Source: Streptomyces altiplanensis (GTDB lineage Bacteria; Actinomycetota; Actinomycetes; Streptomycetales; Streptomycetaceae). From it: a DNA stretch of 64,000 bases. Positions within the stretch are counted from its first letter, which is position 1, and every line of letters begins with the position of its first letter. The notes beneath the pieces are model-generated. The model was not told the DNA's origin. It saw nothing but the letters and a program-made list of their open reading frames with translations, and ran no database searches. The position numbers and the translations under genes are program-made. The DNA is taken from the NCBI GenBank assembly GCA_003719395.1, contig RHMC01000010.1, positions 1 through 64,000 on the forward strand, written 5' to 3'. Positions 25,652 through 33,070 of the stretch are shown piece after piece.

Positions 25652-25767
25652 TCTGGCTACCTTCCGTAGTGTGCGGGGGGAGTGTGCGGCGCACACTGCA
25701 CAGGGTGCAAACCGGTATAAATCACCTATGCGCGGGCCTGCACACTGGAAAGTCCCTAGGGGGAGGG
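25652..25767. promoter_or_regulatory. spd/traB intergenic region with AGTGTGC palindrome, candidate operator or clt
   Basis: Contains a perfect 7-3-7 palindrome AGTGTGCGGCGCACACT (25681-25697), a further AGTGTGCGG just to its left, and GTGCA and TGCACAC motifs at about 25697-25745. A TTATAC element on the minus strand at about 25712-25720 could be a -10. The dense TGTGC repeats mark protein binding, either for the Spd operon promoter or for TraB (clt). Confidence 0.5.
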
Positions 25768-25804
25768 AGGGGCCGCACAGTGCGGTGTGCGCTGTGCGGC
25801 CCCT
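25768..25804. terminator. traB terminator hairpin
   Basis: Perfect 13-bp stem AGGGGCCGCACAG/CTGTGCGGCCCCT (25768-25780 with 25792-25804), 18 bp 3' of the traB stop. Confidence 0.75.
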
Positions 25805-25821
25805 TCCAGGGACGGTTACTG

Positions 25822-27963
25822 TCAGTTGCCGTTTTCGAGCGGGGAGCGGATCAGGTCGTACGATCCGTAGCCCTCCTCGGACTCGTCCTTGGCGATGACG
25901 CCGTCGTCCAGGAGCTGCTTCTTCAGGCGGTTCCACCAGTCGCGGGCGCCCTTCTTGTTGACCCGCATCCACAGGTCGTTGAGCTCCTTGGGCTCGAAGT
26001 TGTCTTTGCCTTCGCGCACCCAGGAATCCAGGCGAGCAAAGATGGCGGCCTTGGTGTCCTCGGGGGAGAGCTTCTCCTCGTCGGCCACCGCGCCGGGCAG
26101 CTGGAAGACCGGGGCGTCGTCGGCCGGGGCCTCGATCTCGGTCTCGACGCTGAGGTGGTCGTACGCGCCGGGCTCGGGATCGGCGGCCAGGATCTGCCGC
26201 AGTTCCTCGTCCAAGTCCTCGGTCTCCTTCGCGAGCAGGTCCGGGTCGATCTCCACGTCCTCGTCCTCCTCGTACTCGTCGTCGGCGTCGTACTCGGAGG
26301 CCGTGTCCGCCGGGGCGGCGGGGGCGGCCGGCTGCTGGGGGAAAGCACCGGATCCGTCGGCGTCGCCCTCCAGGAGCGGGGTGGTGTAGAAGGTGCGGTT
26401 GGTCCACAGCGCGCCGAACGCCTCAGCGGTCGTGGCGTCCATGGGGGTGCGCACGTTCATGCCCGCGGTGACGGCGGCCGCCAGGGTGGGGCGGTCGGCG
26501 TTGTAGGTGCGGGCGGTGACCGCCCAGCGGTCTTCGGCGATGCCCATCCCGGCCGCGTACAGGTAGCCGGGCTTCCTGTTCGCCCAGCCGGGGAAAGCGC
26601 CGGCGTCGATCGCCTCGGGCGGCAGGACGTACTGGGCCTCCGCCCCGTCGGACAGGCCGTAGGCCATACCGGCGGGGTGGTTGGAGCGCGCCGTGGTGTC
26701 CATCTGGTCGTGCGTGGCGCGCTGGATGGAGGAGAGGAACCAGCCGCCGGTGGAACGCAGGGTGCGCAGCACCTTGCCGTACGCCTCGCCGTCGGCGAAG
26801 TCAGCGGCCTCCTCACCGATGATCAGCAGGAAGTTCAAGCCGCAGCCCGGCTTCCACTTCGCCAGGCCCTTGGCCGCGAGGTACTCGCCGCGGGCCTTGA
26901 TGACCGTGTGCATCTGCTTGAAGAACCGGCGAGCGTCCTTCTCGTTGGTGATCACCATGTCGGCGGCGTGCCGGACGTGCCCGTAGTCCTGCATGAACTT
27001 CGAGCAGTTGATGACGATGACGGACACCTCGGTGCGGGTGGCGGCCTCGGTCACGATGATCGAGTTGCCGACCGTCTTGCCCGCGCCGTTAACGCCCTGG
27101 GCGACGCAGTGCTCGACGTTCTCGCCGCCCTTGACCTCCTGCGGGTCGTTGAGGATGCCGGGCAAGTTGAGTTTGAGCGTCTCGCCGTCCTCGTACCGTC
27201 CGAGGTTGATCGGCAAGTCACCGAACCCGGCGCCGAACGCCGACGGGCCGGGCCAGGCGAAGCCCTCCTTGAGGAGATCGGCCACCTGGACCCGCATGGT
27301 GATCAGCGAGGCGTCATCGTCGTCGACGGTGTGGGTGATGCGGCCCTGCCCGAGCTTGAGCGCGGAGGTCATGGCGGGGATACGGCGGGCGAACTCGTCC
27401 GCCGTAGCCCCGTCCTTCGCCTCGATCTTGGCGACGACCGTGCCCTTGCCGTTGGACTTGGCCTCCTGGAGCTCGTGCTTGGCCAGGCCGATCTCGGATT
27501 CGAGCTTGGCCCACTTGCCGCCGACCTTCTCGCCCGAGCCCTTCTTGTACAGCGCCGACCAGAGGTGGTTGGCGATGCACAGGCCGGACCCGGCGAGCAT
27601 CCAGGCGCCCATCGTGGCGCCGGACTCCAGGCCCACCACGGTGCCCAGGGTGACCCCGGCCGTGGTGGCGACGGCGTTGACCTGGTGGAGGTAGCGCACG
27701 TCCTTGTCACGCTTGGCCTTGTGGTCCATGTGGTTGATGAACTTGGCCAGGACCGCGCCGGTGCCGGCCAGACCGAGCGCGGCGAGCGCCAGGGAGGCCG
27801 GGGTGGTGGCGAGCAGCACGTGGGCGGTCTCAGCGACGATGCAGCCGCCGATGTTGATGCCCCACGGCCCGCCGTAGGTGACCCACGCCTTCCTCGAGGA
27901 CTCCTGCTCCTCTTCGGTACGGGTGTCGATCTTCTTCGCTCGTGCGGAGATACGGCGAGCCAT
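25822..27963 (-). CDS. traB: TraB FtsK/SpoIIIE-like plasmid translocase
   Basis: A 713-residue protein. Two to three N-terminal membrane segments (residues ~30-160), a linker, then the RecA-like motor with Walker A GVNGAGKT near residue 290 and a Walker B-like LNFLLIIGEEAADF, an RSTGGWFLSSIQRATHDQMD segment, an acidic linker (DEYEEDEDVEIDPDLL) and a C-terminal winged-helix domain (GARDWWNRLKKQLLDDGVIA) that should read clt repeats. TraB hexamers pump double-stranded plasmid DNA into the recipient mycelium. ATG 27963 overlaps the upstream stop by TGATG; a GTG one codon earlier is possible. Confidence 0.9.
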   Translation of the reverse strand: MARRISARAKKIDTRTEEEQESSRKAWVTYGGPWGINIGGCIVAETAHVLLATTPASLALAALGLAGTGAVLAKFINHMDHKAKRDKDVRYLHQVNAVATTAGVTLGTVVGLESGATMGAWMLAGSGLCIANHLWSALYKKGSGEKVGGKWAKLESEIGLAKHELQEAKSNGKGTVVAKIEAKDGATADEFARRIPAMTSALKLGQGRITHTVDDDDASLITMRVQVADLLKEGFAWPGPSAFGAGFGDLPINLGRYEDGETLKLNLPGILNDPQEVKGGENVEHCVAQGVNGAGKTVGNSIIVTEAATRTEVSVIVINCSKFMQDYGHVRHAADMVITNEKDARRFFKQMHTVIKARGEYLAAKGLAKWKPGCGLNFLLIIGEEAADFADGEAYGKVLRTLRSTGGWFLSSIQRATHDQMDTTARSNHPAGMAYGLSDGAEAQYVLPPEAIDAGAFPGWANRKPGYLYAAGMGIAEDRWAVTARTYNADRPTLAAAVTAGMNVRTPMDATTAEAFGALWTNRTFYTTPLLEGDADGSGAFPQQPAAPAAPADTASEYDADDEYEEDEDVEIDPDLLAKETEDLDEELRQILAADPEPGAYDHLSVETEIEAPADDAPVFQLPGAVADEEKLSPEDTKAAIFARLDSWVREGKDNFEPKELNDLWMRVNKKGARDWWNRLKKQLLDDGVIAKDESEEGYGSYDLIRSPLENGN

Positions 27964-28427
27964 CACGCTGCCCTTCCGGCCTCGCCCGGACGCCCGGCGG
28001 CGCCCTTGGGCTTGTCACCGATGGAGAATCCGGGCTTCTTCGAGCCCTTCCCCTCGCGCGCCTTCCGCTCAGCCTCGATCTCCGGCTGGATGAAGTGCTT
28101 GACGAAGGACGCGTACATCTTCACGCCGCTCAGCCCGAGGACCTTCGCGGCGGACGCGCCGCCCTTGAGGTGGGCGGACACGAGCTTCGCGCGGATCTTG
28201 GACTGGGCACCGAAGGTCCACCACTTGCCCTTGTACTGGGCGAGGATGGCGCCGACCATGTCCGCGTCCATGCCGATCCGCATGTGGAGCTCCAGGCCGA
28301 TCGCCCGCAGGATCCGGGCGTACTGGTAGAGGTCGCGGTCGCTCGTGAACTCGATCTTCTCCAGCTGCTTGATGAGCTCCGAGAGGTTCGAGCCGAGCTT
28401 CTCGCCGCTGTCGCTGCTGTCGCTCAT
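27963..28427 (-). CDS. Transfer-operon protein upstream of traB
   Basis: ATG 28427 (MSDSSDSGEKLGSNLSELIK) with GGAAGGAACCC upstream; 154 residues. The N-terminal half is helical (YQYARILRAIGLELHMRIGM), the centre has GKWWTFGAQSKIRAKLVSAH and the tail is lysine/glycine-rich. Its position directly before traB and translational coupling resemble the small TraA-type genes of other Streptomyces plasmids, but I cannot match it to one. Confidence 0.72.
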   Translation of the reverse strand: MSDSSDSGEKLGSNLSELIKQLEKIEFTSDRDLYQYARILRAIGLELHMRIGMDADMVGAILAQYKGKWWTFGAQSKIRAKLVSAHLKGGASAAKVLGLSGVKMYASFVKHFIQPEIEAERKAREGKGSKKPGFSIGDKPKGAAGRPGEAGRAA

Positions 28428-28495
28428 GTCGGGGTGGGTTCCTTCCAGGTCGGGGATCGTGCGGACGGGTCGGGGGCTGTCACCTCCCCGCGGGC

Positions 28496-28513
28496 CCGCA
28501 CCTCGCGGTGCGG
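28496..28513. terminator. Short hairpin before the gene at 27963-28427
   Basis: Perfect CCGCACC/GGTGCGG stem with TCGC loop (28496-28513), within a GC-rich 90-bp gap. Confidence 0.5.
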
Positions 28514-28534
28514 AGCCACGGGCAAGCGGCAAGA

Positions 28535-28741
28535 TCACTTGCTGGCGGCGGCGCTGTCGTTGGCGCTGGAGATCGCGGCGCCGATGCCGGTGCCGATGCC
28601 GTCGATCGCGTTCGCGAGCGGCGACGTCGCCAGGGCGTAGCCGCACACGAGCGCGGCGATCAGGACGCCCGCTCGCATGTCGGAGCGCCAGAACAGCCAG
28701 GTGGCGCCACCGGCGAGCAGGAAGAGGGGAAGTGCAATCAC
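28535..28741 (-). CDS. Small two-helix membrane protein
   Basis: GTG 28741 (VIALPLFLLAGGATWLFW) behind GGAGGACCTC; 68 residues. Helices at residues 1-18 and ~25-45 (AGVLIAALVCGYALATS), then a glycine/serine tail (GIGTGIGAAISSANDSA). Function unknown. Confidence 0.65.
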   Translation of the reverse strand: MIALPLFLLAGGATWLFWRSDMRAGVLIAALVCGYALATSPLANAIDGIGTGIGAAISSANDSAAASK

Positions 28742-28889
28742 GAGGTCCTCCAAGGACGGGGAGTCGGGGAAGTGCTCTCCAGCCGCGAGGGCCGAGCCGA
28801 GCGGGGGCGGGTGCTCCTTCGCTCTCCACCGCCACCGGACCGCGCGGGGCGGGCCGGTGGCGACTGGGCAACGCAGGAAGCGCAGCGGG

Positions 28890-28961
28890 TCAGCGGGCCA
28901 GGAGGACCGCGGCGATGACGATGAACGGCCCGGCCATGCCGAGCAGGTAGAGGAAACGCAT
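28890..28961 (-). CDS. 23-residue single-helix peptide
   Basis: ATG 28961 behind GAAGAAGG reads MRFLYLLGMAGPFIVIAAVL then LAR and TGA. It is one membrane helix with basic ends. It has a proper binding site and in-block position, so it is probably a real tiny gene rather than chance. Function unknown. Confidence 0.6.
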   Translation of the reverse strand: MRFLYLLGMAGPFIVIAAVLLAR

Positions 28962-28991
28962 GTCGCCTTCTTCCAGAGGGAGTTGACGGAG

Positions 28992-29246
28992 TCAGGCAGC
29001 GGAGCGGGCCCGGATGCGGGCGGCGCGCCGCTTCATCGCGCGGCGCTCGTCCTCGGACAGGCCGCCCCAGACGCCGTCGTCCTGGCCGGCCTCCAGCGCC
29101 CACTGCAGGCACTGCTCCATGACCGGGCAGCGGCGGCAGACCGCCTTGGCCTCCTCGATCTGCAGGAGCGCCGGTCCGGTGTTGCCGATCGGGAAAAACA
29201 ACTCGGGGTCCTCTTCGCGGCAGACCGCGTTGTGACGCCAGTCCAC
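28992..29246 (-). CDS. WhiB-family Fe-S regulator
   Basis: 84 residues from GTG 29246 (VDWRHNAVCREEDPELFFPI); a GTG at 29255 overlapping the previous stop is the alternative. Cysteines: NAVC, KAVCRRCPVMEQC (C...C-x2-C-x5-C), then GVWGGLSEDERR, the canonical WhiB turn, and a basic C-terminal tail (MKRRAARIRARS). A complete WhiB-like (Wbl) protein, the second in the window. Probably regulates plasmid or host genes in response to redox or sigma-factor binding. Confidence 0.9.
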   Translation of the reverse strand: MDWRHNAVCREEDPELFFPIGNTGPALLQIEEAKAVCRRCPVMEQCLQWALEAGQDDGVWGGLSEDERRAMKRRAARIRARSAA

Positions 29247-29251
29247 CGCGG

Positions 29252-29335
29252 TCACTTCCCCTGCCGGACGCGGCGCAGGGCCTCGTCCATGTCGGTGTCG
29301 GAGTCGCCGTTGTTCCATGCGATGCTGATCTGCAT
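29252..29335 (-). CDS. 27-residue peptide coupled to WhiB
   Basis: ATG 29335 behind GGAGG reads MQISIAWNNGDSDTDMDEAL followed by RRVRQGK and TGA. The stop overlaps (or lies 5 bp from) the WhiB start. Possibly a leader or coupling peptide for the WhiB gene. Confidence 0.6.
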   Translation of the reverse strand: MQISIAWNNGDSDTDMDEALRRVRQGK

Positions 29336-29357
29336 CGGGGCCTCCATACAGGTCCTG

Positions 29358-29390
29358 GACAGCCCCGGGGGTCCGATCCCTGGGGCTGTC
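29358..29390. terminator. Hairpin upstream of the 27-residue gene
   Basis: 9-bp stem GACAGCCCC/GGGGCTGTC (29358-29366 with 29382-29390). May be an attenuator or processing site at the 5' end of the WhiB transcript. Confidence 0.5.
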
Positions 29391-29877
29391 GCCGTTGGTA
29401 GAGCCGGTGTCCACCGCGCTCTCCACCGCTCACCGAACGACCTGAAGGTCGGCGGTGGGCGACTGGGCAGCGCGGGGCTGCGAAGTGCTTGGTGCGCGGC
29501 CTCTTCCGCCGCTGCGTGATCGTCTTGAGGGAGCCGGAACCTCGGCTCCGACACGGCCCCGGGGGGCGTGTCCGGTGGTGCCAGACAGGGAGACGACGTG
29601 CCCTGCGGTGCTGTGCGATATGAACCTGGTCCTCTGTCCCGCTCGCCCGAGGAATCGCTCTCGGGGTCGTCGCGCTACCGGCGTCCGTTCCTTCGGACCA
29701 GATCCGTTCTTTTGAGTCGGGTCGCCCCTACGAGGCTTGCCGACTGGTCTCCACTCACCTCGGCTGGTGTGGTCACGGCCGTCGTATCTGTGGTGGATCA
29801 CGCTGTTGAGTTGTGCTGGTCACCGACGGTTCCGGCTCCCACATCCGGCGCCGCCAGCGACGGTTCCGGGTGAAGGA
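29391..29877. other. About 490 bp without a convincing gene
   Basis: No coding pattern on either strand. It holds a hairpin-like GGAGCCGG/TCGGCTCC at about 29530-29550. It may contain the promoter for the small-gene/WhiB group to the left. Confidence 0.4.
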
Positions 29878-29897
29878 GCCGGGTCCGAAGACCCGGC
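29878..29897. terminator. Terminator of the gene at 29914-30315
   Basis: Perfect GCCGGGTC/GACCCGGC stem with CGAA tetraloop. Confidence 0.65.
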
Positions 29898-29913
29898 GTG
29901 GTGCGGGGGAGCG

Positions 29914-30315
29914 TCAGGCCGCGAGCGGTACCGGCGCGGCGGCGGCCGGCGGCGCGATGCGCAGTTGCGCGGCGTAGGGGAGGAGCACGTCCACCAGGCG
30001 CTCGCGAACCAGCTCGGTGATCGACGGGTCGGCCGCGAGGATGTCCCGCGCCGCTTCCCGCCGCGCCCCGGACTCCGCGACGACCTCGTCGCGTGCTTTG
30101 GTCTTGCCCTTCGTCACCGCAGCTGCGGCGTCCCACCGGGCCAGCTCGTCCGCAGTCACCAGGTCGTACATCTCGAGCGGCGTGCCGAAGGCGACGTCCA
30201 GGTCCAGGTCGGCGAAGTCGGGGAGCGGCACCTCGACCGCCTCCAGGAGCGCGAGCGTCTCCGCGTCGAAGTCCTCGGTGGTGAGGCTGGCGGCGGGGCG
30301 GCGGGGGACGTTCAT
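29914..30315 (-). CDS. Hypothetical protein divergent from the GntR regulator
   Basis: ATG 30315 (MNVPRRPAASLTTEDFDAET) with GGGAGCTCC upstream; 133 residues. An acidic helical protein (FDAETLALLEAVEVPLPDFA, LVTADELARWDAAAAVTKGK) with an alanine/proline tail. Unrecognised. It is the first leftward gene after the GntR operator region, so it should be the most directly repressed. Confidence 0.7.
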   Translation of the reverse strand: MNVPRRPAASLTTEDFDAETLALLEAVEVPLPDFADLDLDVAFGTPLEMYDLVTADELARWDAAAAVTKGKTKARDEVVAESGARREAARDILAADPSITELVRERLVDVLLPYAAQLRIAPPAAAAPVPLAA

Positions 30316-30441
30316 GGGGTGGAGCTCCCTTCGGTAGCGGTCCGCCGCAAGGGCGGGGTACGTCGATCAGGTGCATTCGGGCAGGCGGAATAAGCGTCTT
30401 TTTGGCGTTTCTCCGGGTTCAGAGCGCCGCTGACGACTACG

Positions 30442-30470
30442 ACAATGGAGTCTTCTAGAAGACTTGTCAA
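30442..30470 (-). promoter_or_regulatory. Leftward promoter overlapping a GntR operator
   Basis: Minus strand TTGACA (30470-30465), 17-bp spacer, CATTGT (30447-30442). The spacer contains the perfect palindrome GTCTTCTAGAAGAC (30450-30463). Confidence 0.65.
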
Positions 30471-30482
30471 GGTCTTCTAGAA
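30450..30482. promoter_or_regulatory. Paired TCTTCTAGA operators between divergent genes
   Basis: Site 1 is GTCTTCTAGAAGAC (30450-30463, perfect palindrome); site 2 is GTCTTCTAGAA (30472-30482) with a perfect TTCTAGAA core, 22 bp away. A central TCTAGA is the hallmark of HutC/DasR-type GntR operators. Site 2 overlaps a TAGAAT -10 (30478-30483) of the rightward GntR gene. Confidence 0.65.
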
Positions 30483-30523
30483 TGCTGTTGACTGGGTGGT
30501 GTTCCGACCAGGAAGGAGCTGCC

Positions 30524-31279
30524 GTGAACCCCGCAGCCCCGAAGACGCCACCGAAGTGGCGGCAGCTCGCCGACGAGATCGCGGCCCAGATCGCCAGCGG
30601 CGTATACGCCCCTGACGACCGGCTTCCCTCCGTCCAGGCCCAGGTCAGCGCAGGTAAGGGCGCTACCGCGACAGTCCATCGCGCATACCAAGCACTGGAG
30701 GCTGAAGGACTCGTGCGTACCCTGCAGGGGAGCGGCACAACGGTCCTGGGCCCCGAGAGCGCGCCCTTGAGCACGATCACCGGCGCGGCCCGCCTTGAGC
30801 GACTTCGTCGAACCGGACGAGCACTCGCCCCGCGGGAGGACTACGTGAACTCGCGTTCCGTCCTTCGCTCCTGCGCAGACCCAGAGGTCGCTGACCTCCT
30901 CGGCATCGACCTCTACGACGAGGTGGTCCTGAGGAGCCGGACGTTCGTGCGGGACGACAAGCCCATTGCGCTCGCCCTGAACGTGATCCACATGCGAGCT
31001 TTGAACACCCTCCCTGAGCTGCTCGACTCCGGCCCCATGGAGAAGTTCCGCCACGACCTGTACGCCGAGCGCACGGGCAAGACCATCACCGCCGGCCCCG
31101 AGCGAAGCACCGCGCGGCTGGCGTCCGATAACGAACTCAGCGAGTTCGGCATCGACGTGCCTCCGGACATCCCGGTACCCGTGCTGGTGCTGCGAACCGT
31201 CTATTCCGACGAAGACGGTCCTCTGGAGGTCTGGGTGGACATTCTCCGCCCCGGCATGTGGCACAGCAGCAGAGCCTGA
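30524..31279 (+). CDS. GntR-family (HutC/UTRA) transfer repressor
   Basis: GTG 30524 behind GGAAGGAG; 251 residues. N-terminal winged helix (WRQLADEIAAQIASGVYAPD, LPSVQAQVSAGKGATATVHR, AYQALEAEGLVRTLQGSGTT) and a C-terminal UTRA ligand/dimer domain (LLGIDLYDEVVLRSRTFVRD, PVPVLVLRTVYSDEDGPLEV). This is the KorA/TraR-like repressor that keeps tra genes off in Streptomyces plasmids. It is divergent from the transfer block with two operators between them. The effector molecule is unknown. Confidence 0.88.
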   Translation: MNPAAPKTPPKWRQLADEIAAQIASGVYAPDDRLPSVQAQVSAGKGATATVHRAYQALEAEGLVRTLQGSGTTVLGPESAPLSTITGAARLERLRRTGRALAPREDYVNSRSVLRSCADPEVADLLGIDLYDEVVLRSRTFVRDDKPIALALNVIHMRALNTLPELLDSGPMEKFRHDLYAERTGKTITAGPERSTARLASDNELSEFGIDVPPDIPVPVLVLRTVYSDEDGPLEVWVDILRPGMWHSSRA

Positions 31280-31447
31280 ACTCGTACCTCCAAGCACTGT
31301 GCCCCCTCTCGACCGTCTCGTCTTGTGGGGGCAATCACACTCGCGGCGGAGGAAACGGAACATCACAACGGCTTGTCGAAGCCCGTACGCACTTCCATTC
31401 ACGGGTTTTCAACATCCACGTACACACGGGATTTGAGGCCGCGGGCC

Positions 31448-31453
31448 TAGGCT
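31448..31453 (+). promoter_or_regulatory. -10 box of a leaderless promoter
   Basis: TAGGCT ends exactly 7 nt before the ATG at 31461, and no ribosome binding site precedes that ATG. Confidence 0.5.
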
Positions 31454-31460
31454 CGCGGCC

Positions 31461-32498
31461 ATGACGACAGCGGAGGGGACAAGGGTGGGGAAGCACCGGA
31501 CGGGGTGGCAGCCGGACAAGCTGCGCGAGCAGCGAGAGGCTCACGGCTTGACCTTGGAGAAGGCGGGCGAGCGCCTCCGGGCGGTTGCCGAGCAGGCGAA
31601 GCTCAAGGGCATCCCGGCCGCGAATCCGCAGACCTTGTGGCAGCACGAGCAAGGCGAGGTCTTCCCCGGTCCTCACTACCGGCGCGCCTACTGCCTCCTC
31701 TATCGGGCCACCGAGCCTGACTTGGGCTTCCGCAACGCTCTGCCGGGTGAGGAGACGTCGTTCAAGCTCACGCCGATGGATGACCGCCTCAACGGTTCGC
31801 ACGTTTTGGCTGTTGAGCGGGCTATTCATCGCATCGCGCCCGGCTCGGGAGAAGCCGACCACTTCGACTTGCAGCAGCGCATCATCGACGCGTGGAAGCG
31901 CCGGCACACGGGCGGCGACCCGCACCGCCCCGTACTCATCCTGGTCGGTGGCTTCGCCGGCAGCGGCAAGACCGAGCTCGCCCGCTTCTTCGTTCAGCTC
32001 ACCGGCTGGCCGCTGCTCGACAAGGACCCGCTCACCCGCCCACTGGTGGAGCGCCTCCTGGTCGCGCTGGGCGGAGACGCGAACGACCGGCACACCGACC
32101 TCTACCGCGAACAGGTCCGGCCGGTGGAGTACGACTGCCTAATGCAGTCGGCCATGGCCAACATCAAGTGCGGCATCTCCACGGTGCTCACCGCGCCGTT
32201 CATTGCCGAGATGACCGACCCGGCCTGGATGCAGCGCCTGGCCAACCGAGCGGGCTCGATGGGAGTAGACGTCTTCCCCGTGTGGGTGCGCTGCGACGAA
32301 GAGTCGATGCGCGAGTACATCGGATTCCGTTCCGCGGCTCGAGACGCGTGGAAGCTGGCGCGGTGGGACGAGTACATGGCGACGATCGACTTGGAGCTGC
32401 GCCCGGCGGTGCCGCACCTGGTCGTCGACAACCGACTGGGGACCGCGGTGACGCTCGCGGACCAGGCCCGGCAGGCGATGGGGGCGATGTACGCATGA
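31461..32498 (+). CDS. XRE helix-turn-helix fused to a P-loop kinase
   Basis: 345 residues. Residues ~15-85 form an XRE-type HTH (KLREQREAHGLTLEKAGERL, then PQTLWQHEQGEVFPGPHYRR). A linker follows, then an AAA_33-like kinase: VLILVGGFAGSGKTELARFF (Walker A near residue 165), LLDKDPLTRPLVERLL, MGVDVFPVWVRCDEESMREY and a lid RSAARDAWK. Fusions of a DNA-binding domain and a small-molecule kinase suggest a regulator that senses or modifies a nucleotide-like ligand. Overlaps the next kinase gene by ATGA. Confidence 0.78.
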   Translation: MTTAEGTRVGKHRTGWQPDKLREQREAHGLTLEKAGERLRAVAEQAKLKGIPAANPQTLWQHEQGEVFPGPHYRRAYCLLYRATEPDLGFRNALPGEETSFKLTPMDDRLNGSHVLAVERAIHRIAPGSGEADHFDLQQRIIDAWKRRHTGGDPHRPVLILVGGFAGSGKTELARFFVQLTGWPLLDKDPLTRPLVERLLVALGGDANDRHTDLYREQVRPVEYDCLMQSAMANIKCGISTVLTAPFIAEMTDPAWMQRLANRAGSMGVDVFPVWVRCDEESMREYIGFRSAARDAWKLARWDEYMATIDLELRPAVPHLVVDNRLGTAVTLADQARQAMGAMYA

Positions 32499-33063
32499 CC
32501 GGACGTCAGGGCGTGATCCTGTACGGCCCGCCGGCGTCGGGCAAGGACACCGTCACCGCCGCGCTCACCGAGCTGAACTCGAAGTACGCGCAGTTCGCCC
32601 GGCTCAAGGTCGGGTCCGGCAAGTCGGCCGGCTACCGGATGGGCACCGCACAGCAACTGCACGAGCTGGAGGCCGCAGGCGACGTCGTCTACGCGAACAC
32701 CAGGTACGACAACACCTACGTGATCGACCGGCCCGGCGTCGACGCGGCGTTCACGGCCGGGGTGCCCGTGGTGCACCTCGGGCAGATCAACGGCATCCGC
32801 GCGCTGGTCGACGGCTACCCGACCGGCTGGTCGGTGGTGTTGCTGTGGTGTCCGCGCGAGGTGACCGAGCAGCGGTCGGCGGGGCGCGGCGACAGCGACA
32901 CGCGGCGCGCCTGGCGGCGTGGGACGCGACCCGCGAAGACCTGGACGCGCACCCGGGTACGGCTTGGGACCTGACCGTGGACACCACGGAGGCGGCCCCG
33001 CAGGACGCGGCTCGACTCATCGACCAGCTGCTGGCGCAGCGGCTGGGGGCGGCGTCGGCATGA
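32495..33063 (+). CDS. Guanylate-kinase/PhnN-like kinase, frameshifted
   Basis: ATG 32495. GVILYGPPASGKDTVTAALT is a Walker A with D after the lysine, as in PhnN and some guanylate kinases; YANTRYDNTYVIDRPGVDAA and LLWCPREVTEQRSAGRGDSD follow. A shift near 32895 links to ARLAAWDATREDLDAHPGTA and the C-terminal DAARLIDQLLAQRLGAASA. The substrate is unknown. Coupled to the HTH-kinase gene, it converges with the dehydrogenase gene 8 bp away. Confidence 0.75.
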
Positions 33064-33070
33064 GCGCGGG

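Noticed and set aside
25669-28329. Long rightward open frame opposite traB
   Set aside because: Codon shadow of traB and its neighbour; no motif or ribosome binding site.
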